From: Pseudomonas fluorescens
Lineage (GTDB): Bacteria > Pseudomonadota > Gammaproteobacteria > Pseudomonadales > Pseudomonadaceae
Reading direction: 5' to 3'
Length of the DNA: 64,000 nucleotides
Assembly: GCF_902497855.1 (NCBI RefSeq)
Contig: NZ_CABVHU010000003.1
Span: forward strand, 399,459-463,458
The position numbers and the translations under genes are program-made. The notes under the pieces were generated by a model that worked only from the letters and a program-made list of their open reading frames with translations, made no database searches and was not told where the DNA came from. Below, one piece after another: positions 59,683-64,000 of the stretch. Each line of letters opens with the position of its first letter. Position 1 is the first letter of the stretch.

Positions 59683-60179
59683 GCTGTCTGGGATTTGGCT
59701 TTTTCCTGTTGCAACCTTTCTCCTCAATTCTGGCCTATGCACCACGACCTCGCCTGGGGTTGTGACCGCTGCGCGTGCTCGAATTCATTTCCGATCTTCT
59801 CCGGTTTGCCGGGGACGCTTTTGATGCCCTGTTGTCTCATACGGGGACGATGCGTTGGTCGAGGTTCTTCCGTGAGGAACCTCCCAAAGGGGATCACTGC
59901 ATTATTGGGCGGTGGTGTGTTTTCTTTCCGGGATAAGTCGTCGCATTTTCATGGATCAGGACAGGGCTCAGGTTTATCTCGCAACCGCTTGTTTCCACCC
60001 GCGATTTTTTAACGTTTAAAACCGTCGGGCGGTGTATCATTGCGCCCGTCAGCCCCGCCGGGGCTTGTGGAATACCTCCATGGACTTACCCAGTAGTTAC
60101 TCAGAAAACCGTTTTTCCAATCATGAATTGACTGATTGATCCTTCCGGCGCGCTCCGCTGCTGGGAGTGGAGTTCGCCT
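59683..60179. other. Untranslated stretch before mgtE with two hairpins
   Basis: About 500 bases with no credible gene. Two stems are seen: GAGGTTC / GAACCTC at 59861-59883 (loop about 9) and AGCCCC / GGGGCT at 60051-60065. The region is upstream of mgtE and could be its leader. It does not match any Mg riboswitch I can recognise. Confidence 0.4.
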
Positions 60180-61622
60180 ATGTCTGAAGTAGAAGTAAAG
60201 AAAACACAAGAAAGCTTGCAGGACCGCCTCGCTCAAGTCGTTGAGCTGCTGCAGCGCCAGCGGGTGGTCGAAGACCTGACTCATCGCCAGGAAGGCCCGC
60301 ATCACGAGCGGGTCGAGAACCTGGTTCACCGGCAGAATCTCGTCGAGCTGCAACGCAAGCTCGATGACCTGCACTCCGCCGACGTTGCCTACATCCTCGA
60401 AGCCTTGCCGCTGGACGATCGCCTGACGCTTTGGCAACTGGTCAAGGCCGATCGCGACGGCGACATCCTGCTCGAAGTCTCCGATTCGGTCCGTGAAACC
60501 CTGATCGCCGACATGGACGATCACGAGCTCCTGGCTGCCGCCAAGGACATGGATGCCGACGAACTTGCTGACCTGGCTTCCGAGCTGCCGCGAGACGTCG
60601 TCCATGAGCTTATGGAAACCCTGGATAACCAGCAGCGTGAGCGCGTGCGGTCGGCCCTGTCCTATGACGAGGAGCAGGTCGGTGCGCTGATGGACTTCGA
60701 GATGGTGACAATCCGTGAGGACGTCAGTCTCGAGGTGGTCTTGCGCTACCTGCGTCGCCTCAAGGAGCTGCCGGGCCATACCGACAAGCTGTTCGTGGTC
60801 GATTATGGCGGCGTGCTCAAGGGCGTGTTGCCGATCAAGCGTCTGCTGGTCAATGACCCGGACAAACAGGTGGCTGAAGTCATGGCCAGCGATCCGGTGA
60901 GTTTTCACCCGGATGAAGATGCCTACGATGCCGCCCAGGCGTTTGAGCGTTACGACTTGATCTCGGCGCCCGTCGTCGACAAGAACGGCAAGTTGATCGG
61001 CCGTCTGACCATCGATGAAATGGTCGACCTGATCCGTGAAGAGAGCGAAAGCGAAATGCTCAACATGGCAGGTCTGCGCGAAGAAGAAGATATCTTCGCC
61101 TCGGTCTGGAAGTCCCTGCGCAACCGTTGGGCCTGGTTGGCTGTGAACCTGGTTACCGCCTTCGTCGCCTCCCGGGTGATCGGCCTGTTCGAAGGTTCCA
61201 TCGAGAAGCTGGTGGCGCTCGCGGCATTGATGCCGATCGTGGCAGGTATCGGCGGCAACTCCGGCAACCAGACCATCACCATGATCGTTCGCGCCATGGC
61301 GCTGGACCAGGTGAGTACGGGCAACACGTCGCGTCTGATGCGCAAGGAGTTGGCGGTAGGCCTGATCAATGGCCTGGTGTGGGGAGGGGTGATCGGTGTC
61401 GTCGCCTATCTGCTTTATGGCAGCTGGTCACTTGGCGTGGTAATGACCGCTGCCATGACGCTCAACCTGTTGCTCGCCGCCTTGATGGGGGTATTGATTC
61501 CCATGACCCTGGCACGGCTTGGTCGTGATCCGGCGATGGGGGCCAGTGTGATGATCACCGCCATGACCGACAGCGGCGGCTTCTTCATCTTCCTTGGGTT
61601 GGCGACGATTTTCCTGCTCTGA
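60180..61622 (+). CDS. mgtE: Magnesium transporter MgtE
   Basis: Mg2+ channel of 480 residues. The N domain (about residues 20-130, repeats like ADLASELPRDVVHELMETLD), paired CBS domains (about 135-260: VLRYLRRLKELPGHTDKLFVVD, VSFHPDEDAYDAAQAFERYDLISAPVVD) and a membrane part with five segments (from LRNRWAWLAVNLVTAFVASRV) are in order. The pore motif is PIVAGIGGNSGNQT. Intact. The ATG is at 60180. A terminator with a REP pair in it follows. Confidence 0.95.
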   Translation: MSEVEVKKTQESLQDRLAQVVELLQRQRVVEDLTHRQEGPHHERVENLVHRQNLVELQRKLDDLHSADVAYILEALPLDDRLTLWQLVKADRDGDILLEVSDSVRETLIADMDDHELLAAAKDMDADELADLASELPRDVVHELMETLDNQQRERVRSALSYDEEQVGALMDFEMVTIREDVSLEVVLRYLRRLKELPGHTDKLFVVDYGGVLKGVLPIKRLLVNDPDKQVAEVMASDPVSFHPDEDAYDAAQAFERYDLISAPVVDKNGKLIGRLTIDEMVDLIREESESEMLNMAGLREEEDIFASVWKSLRNRWAWLAVNLVTAFVASRVIGLFEGSIEKLVALAALMPIVAGIGGNSGNQTITMIVRAMALDQVSTGNTSRLMRKELAVGLINGLVWGGVIGVVAYLLYGSWSLGVVMTAAMTLNLLLAALMGVLIPMTLARLGRDPAMGASVMITAMTDSGGFFIFLGLATIFLL

Positions 61623-61660
61623 TTTCCATTGCCTGAAACCCGCCAATCCGACTGGCGTCC

Positions 61661-61731
61661 CCCGTAGGAGCCAGGCTTGCCGGCGAAAGCGACCTCGGGA
61701 CCGCCTTCGCCGGCAAGCCTGGCTCCTACAG
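61661..61731. repeat. REP pair (REPIN), inverted, beside the mgtE terminator
   Basis: GTAGGAGCCAGGCTTGCCGGCGA faces CGCCGGCAAGCCTGGCTCCTAC. It lies between two AACCCGCC-type arms (61637-61647 and 61753-61763) that are exact complements. Confidence 0.88.
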
Positions 61732-61742
61732 GAAAACCCCAT

Positions 61743-61767
61743 AACCCGCTGATTGGCGGGTTTTTTT
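61743..61767 (+). terminator. Rho-independent terminator of mgtE
   Basis: AACCCGC pairs with GCGGGTT, followed by T7. The arm ATTGGCGGGTT can also pair with AACCCGCCAAT at 61637, beyond the REP pair. Confidence 0.82.
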
Positions 61768-61784
61768 ACGCCCGAATTTCAGGC

Positions 61785-61812
61785 AAAAAAAAGCCAGCGA
61801 TTACGCTGGCTT
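61785..61812 (-). terminator. Rho-independent terminator of amrZ
   Basis: On the minus strand AAGCCAGCG pairs with CGCTGGCTT, followed by T8, about 17 bp after the amrZ stop. Confidence 0.85.
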
Positions 61813-61828
61813 GGGGCTTTCGTATGAA

Positions 61829-62155
61829 TCAGGACGCGTCTGCGGCCATCTCGGCGTCGTGGGCAATCAGCGAAACCAGGGCGTTCTGCTGGCGGTGGGA
61901 AAGCTGGCGGAAGCGTTGCAACAGTTCGCGTTCGTGCAGTGACAGCTCCGGGCTGTCCAGGCGCATGCTCAGTTCTTCGCCTAGAGCGCCTTCCTGAATC
62001 AGGCTCTGCTCAAGGCGCGCGATGATTTCGGAGTTCATGCTGCGATGATGATTGCGAGCCACCTCGGCAATGCGTTCACGCATCCCGTCTGGCAGACGTA
62101 CGACGAACTTGTCAGCCGTACGGCTGGAATAAATTGCCTGTTTCTGTGGGCGCAT
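61829..62155 (-). CDS. amrZ: AmrZ, ribbon-helix-helix transcription factor
   Basis: A 108-residue Arc-type DNA-binding regulator that controls motility, alginate/exopolysaccharide and cyclic-di-GMP genes in Pseudomonas. The match to AmrZ is close: [48 protein letters not shown], then [20 protein letters not shown] and [16 protein letters not shown]. The ribbon residues (KFVVRL) that contact DNA are conserved. The C-terminal tetramerisation part is present. An AlgU-like promoter lies 58 bp upstream. Single-gene unit. Confidence 0.95.
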   Translation of the reverse strand: MRPQKQAIYSSRTADKFVVRLPDGMRERIAEVARNHHRSMNSEIIARLEQSLIQEGALGEELSMRLDSPELSLHERELLQRFRQLSHRQQNALVSLIAHDAEMAADAS

Positions 62156-62212
62156 ATATTTAACCGGTTAGTTCAGGGGAGCGGTTCTCGGGATTGGCCG
62201 CAGGATGTCTGA

Positions 62213-62239
62213 TAGGACAAGCGCACTGGCCAAATGTTC
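62213..62239 (-). promoter_or_regulatory. AlgU (sigma-22)-like promoter of amrZ
   Basis: On the minus strand GAACAT, 16 bp spacer, TCCTA. This is one base off the AlgU -35 consensus GAACTT and roughly fits the -10 TCTRA/TCCAA type. amrZ is known to be AlgU-dependent in P. aeruginosa. Position about 60 bp before the ATG. Confidence 0.45.
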
Positions 62240-62684
62240 AACCTGAATTGATACAGGCCAGCATCATGCCTCAAGGTAGCCAGTTCGTTGGCGTCAATTC
62301 TGTGACAAATATTGAACTGGATAAAGGCGTTCTGCCAGCACCTGTTATCAGAAATGCGGACTGGTTGGAAAGTTTGACCTGTCCGTATCGCTGGCCGCGT
62401 CCGGTTGCCCGACTGGTGATGTCCGAAGACGCCGGAAGGTGCATTTTATGCGGATTCTTTCAATGTTCCTTAGTAATACAGGATAGTGGCAAATGGCCGA
62501 TTTACTAGGGTGCATGCGTACTGATACGCGATTACAGGATGGATGGCAGCCTGATTTGCTTTGAGAGCTCCCCTTTGTCCGGCGAGAGGGCTGGCTCACA
62601 TTCTTAGCGCACGAGCCTCGGCGGCGTCGAATGACGAGAAGCGCTGCGCAATGCCGTGGCTGACTGCCATGAGTCTGCGGGTTG
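62240..62684. other. Intergenic region between amrZ and the small membrane genes
   Basis: About 445 bases with no convincing gene. It contains the short hairpin GCGTACTGATACGC (62516-62529). AmrZ often controls itself, so operators may be here, but none is clear. Confidence 0.4.
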
Positions 62685-62864
62685 TCAGCGTAAAACGGGA
62701 TCGAACTTGATCCTGCGCCCTGCGACCAATGCCGCCATAAACAGTGTGCCAAATACACCGCAGGCAATGAGCGGTAAGGTGAGGAGCCTGTCCTCGACCA
62801 ATGACAGATGAAAAATGCCGCACAGTAACGTCAGGACGAAAAATCCGGCTGCTGATTTGGACAT
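62685..62864 (-). CDS. Small inner-membrane protein
   Basis: A 59-residue hydrophobic protein (MSKSAAGFFVLTLLCGIFHL, then PLIACGVFGTLFMAALVAG and a basic end RRIKFDPVLR). It has two membrane segments at about residues 7-21 and 32-50. Unrecognised. The ATG at 62864 is close to GTCAGGAGCACAGC. It lies 23 bp after the 62888 gene and is probably co-transcribed with it. Confidence 0.7.
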   Translation of the reverse strand: MSKSAAGFFVLTLLCGIFHLSLVEDRLLTLPLIACGVFGTLFMAALVAGRRIKFDPVLR

Positions 62865-62887
62865 GCTGTGCTCCTGACGGGGGGGCT

Positions 62888-63121
62888 TCAAAAAACCAGG
62901 CGTTCTGAAGTGGGTGCTGGCAGCAGGATCTTCTCCTGGCTCACATCCTGGCCTGCAAAGCCGCGCTGATCGTTCATGACTGCCAACTGCGGCGCTTTTT
63001 GCAGCTGGAGGTAGTGGGGTGTTCGTTGGGCAACCGGTTCAGTGCCGTTCTCTGGAGCAAAATGAAACCCCAGCAGGACTGCCAGGGCGATCGCGTTCGA
63101 GAGTAAAAGGGCGCTGTTCAT
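62888..63121 (-). CDS. Small exported or membrane-anchored protein
   Basis: A 77-residue protein with one N-terminal hydrophobic segment (MNSALLLSNAIALAVLLGF) that may be an uncleaved anchor. The rest is polar (ENGTEPVAQRTPHYLQLQ, then KAPQLAVMNDQRGFAG). A strong GGAGG ribosome binding site precedes the ATG at 63121. Unrecognised. It is the first gene of a two-gene leftward unit. Confidence 0.7.
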   Translation of the reverse strand: MNSALLLSNAIALAVLLGFHFAPENGTEPVAQRTPHYLQLQKAPQLAVMNDQRGFAGQDVSQEKILLPAPTSERLVF

Positions 63122-63407
63122 GAGGGCTGACCTCCGTTGTTCTATGAGGAAACTGAAGCAGCCGGCATGCCAAGCCTTCATTTGCGATTAAAGTATTTAA
63201 AATCAAATAGATAGAGTCTCTGGTCAAGCAAGGGATCTTGCATTTTGCAATGGTGGCTTTTTGAGGTGATGCAATTTGCACGGTCAGCGACGTCGCGCGG
63301 CCTTGAAGTATCTGCCTACACTTAAAAAGCCTACGGACGACATGACAAAAGCAGGCCCTACCGTTAACATGCTCGCCGTCCAGCACCGCGCTTGCGGGGC
63401 GACGTGT

Positions 63408-63484
63408 GTCTCAGTAGCTCAATTGGATAGAGCATCCCCCTCCTAAGGGGAAGGTTGGCAGTTCGAACCTGCCCTGGGACACCA
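63408..63484 (+). tRNA. tRNA-Arg (anticodon CCU)
   Basis: A 77-nt tRNA. The acceptor GTCTCAG pairs with CTGGGAC (one G-U), the anticodon loop is CTCCTAA (CCU), the T loop is AGTTCGAAC and CCA is encoded. Single gene, about 290 bp from the start of the small membrane unit. tRNA genes of this kind are common integration sites, but no integrase is near. Confidence 0.97.
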
Positions 63485-63561
63485 TATAATTCAACGAAGG
63501 CAATTCGCGTTTTTCCTCAACAGCCTTGTGCTGGCGGGGTAGGGCAGTTGCTTCAGGCATG

Positions 63562-63605
63562 AAAAAGCTCCGCTCAGGGATTCAATCCTGGCGGGGCTTT
63601 TTTTG
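63562..63605 (+). terminator. Rho-independent terminator after tRNA-Arg(CCU)
   Basis: AAAGCTCCGCTCAGG pairs with CCTGGCGGGGCTTT, followed by T6-7, about 80 bp after the tRNA. Confidence 0.82.
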
Positions 63606-63759
63606 TTTTGGCGGCAAGGATCTGGACGGCATTGCAAGGCTTGTTGTCGAGCACTGATGATTCCTTCTATATAGAGGGCGCTGGTGTGCGCTCTTGCCGA
63701 AGGAAACGGACTGTTTTGCGGCCTTTGAAAGGTTATTGATAGAAGAGCGGAATTAACGC

Positions 63760-63787
63760 TTGACGGCAGATTCTGGAAGTCTATAAT
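63760..63787 (+). promoter_or_regulatory. Sigma-70 promoter, first of a tandem pair
   Basis: TTGACG at 63760, spacer 16, TATAAT at 63782. It faces rightwards. About 200 bp before the second promoter. Confidence 0.7.
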
Positions 63788-63962
63788 TCGCCCCACTTCC
63801 GGCGCAGTCGAAACGGAAAACTCCTTGGTAAACAAAGAGTTACGCAGTTTTCGGCAGCGAGTTGCTTCAGGTTATCGAAGCCCAGAAGGAGTTGATCAGG
63901 CAGTGTGTTGTCGCCTTATCAACGGTTCGATCTTCTCGGTCGAAAGCGGAGAAAAAGAGGTG

Positions 63963-63990
63963 TTGACAGCAGCGACTAACGCTGTAGAAT
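63963..63990 (+). promoter_or_regulatory. Sigma-70 promoter, second of a tandem pair, probably rRNA operon
   Basis: TTGACA at 63963, spacer 16, TAGAAT at 63985, followed by TCGCCTCCCG. This block and the upstream stretch with GGTTCGATCTTCTCGGTCGA resemble the leader region ahead of 16S rRNA genes in Pseudomonas. The rRNA gene itself would lie beyond the right edge. Confidence 0.65.
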
Positions 63991-64000
63991 TCGCCTCCCG

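Noticed and set aside
59508..60012. Short frames overlapping tRNA-Arg and the mgtE leader
   Set aside because: They run through tRNA sequence or hairpins and have no ribosome site.
62194..62508. Rightward frame between amrZ and the small membrane genes
   Set aside because: It starts inside the likely amrZ promoter and shows no domain or conserved feature.
63408..63484. tRNA-Arg(CCU) as the attachment site of an integrated element
   Set aside because: No integrase, no repeated tRNA 3' end and no foreign-looking genes are next to it.

Overview
The window is about 64 kb of chromosome from a fluorescent-group Pseudomonas (P. fluorescens/P. putida lineage). The evidence is the high G+C coding style, the aot-argR-aru arginine locus followed by ribH-type, ltaE, alaS, lysC, rsmA and a tRNA cluster (an order known from P. 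aeruginosa PAO1), the TtgR-controlled RND pump, AmrZ, and many REP elements of the type GTAGGAGC-(N)-GGCTTGCC-(N)-GCGA. The window starts inside the outer-membrane channel gene of the pump and ends in what looks like the promoter and leader region of an rRNA operon.

Layout. 1-6.1 kb: ttgABC-type multidrug pump with its divergent repressor ttgR and a conserved operator. 6.3-24.4 kb: mixed accessory metabolism and regulation. It includes an ECF42-type sigma-factor cassette (SnoaL-like, YCII/DGPF and sigma genes) with a promoter matching the ECF42 signature, a PACE efflux protein with a divergent LysR, SDR/LysR, a GAF histidine kinase, PepSY, a glycerophosphodiesterase, PhzF-like, DUF1003, a TetR/metallo-hydrolase pair with palindromic operators, a secreted amidase, two small XRE proteins, and AraC/TauE. 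24.4-33.0 kb: the variable part, with unknown genes, two diverged direct copies of a segment carrying a Phd-type antitoxin, and between them an A+T-rich leftward operon encoding a clavaminate-synthase-like oxygenase (split in two frames), a MurI-like racemase and an MFS transporter; then an HNH nuclease and a BRO-N protein. 33.1-38.1 kb: nrdB (without nrdA), a secreted 13-15-residue-repeat protein, a DUF2790 protein and acsA. 38.8-52.5 kb: aotJQMOP-argR (arginine/ornithine uptake plus regulator) and aruCFGDBE (arginine succinyltransferase pathway). The aotJ and aruC upstream regions share an 11-base ArgR-type core. 52.7-59.2 kb: FMN-riboswitch-controlled lumazine synthase, ltaE, alaS, lysC, rsmA. 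59.2-64 kb: tRNA-Ser and two identical tRNA-Arg genes, mgtE, amrZ, two small membrane/periplasmic genes, tRNA-Arg(CCU), and tandem sigma-70 promoters facing out of the right edge.

How the genes work together. The central block imports arginine/ornithine (Aot), senses it (ArgR) and degrades arginine to glutamate and succinate (Aru). The translation-related block (alaS, tRNAs, the putative rRNA operon) sits beside global regulators (RsmA, AmrZ). The best candidate for an undescribed system is the oxygenase-racemase-MFS operon at 27.1-30.35 kb. Its function is inferred only from gene families, and the frame break in the oxygenase must be resolved first. All calls come from reading the sequence and remembered family features; no database search was possible.
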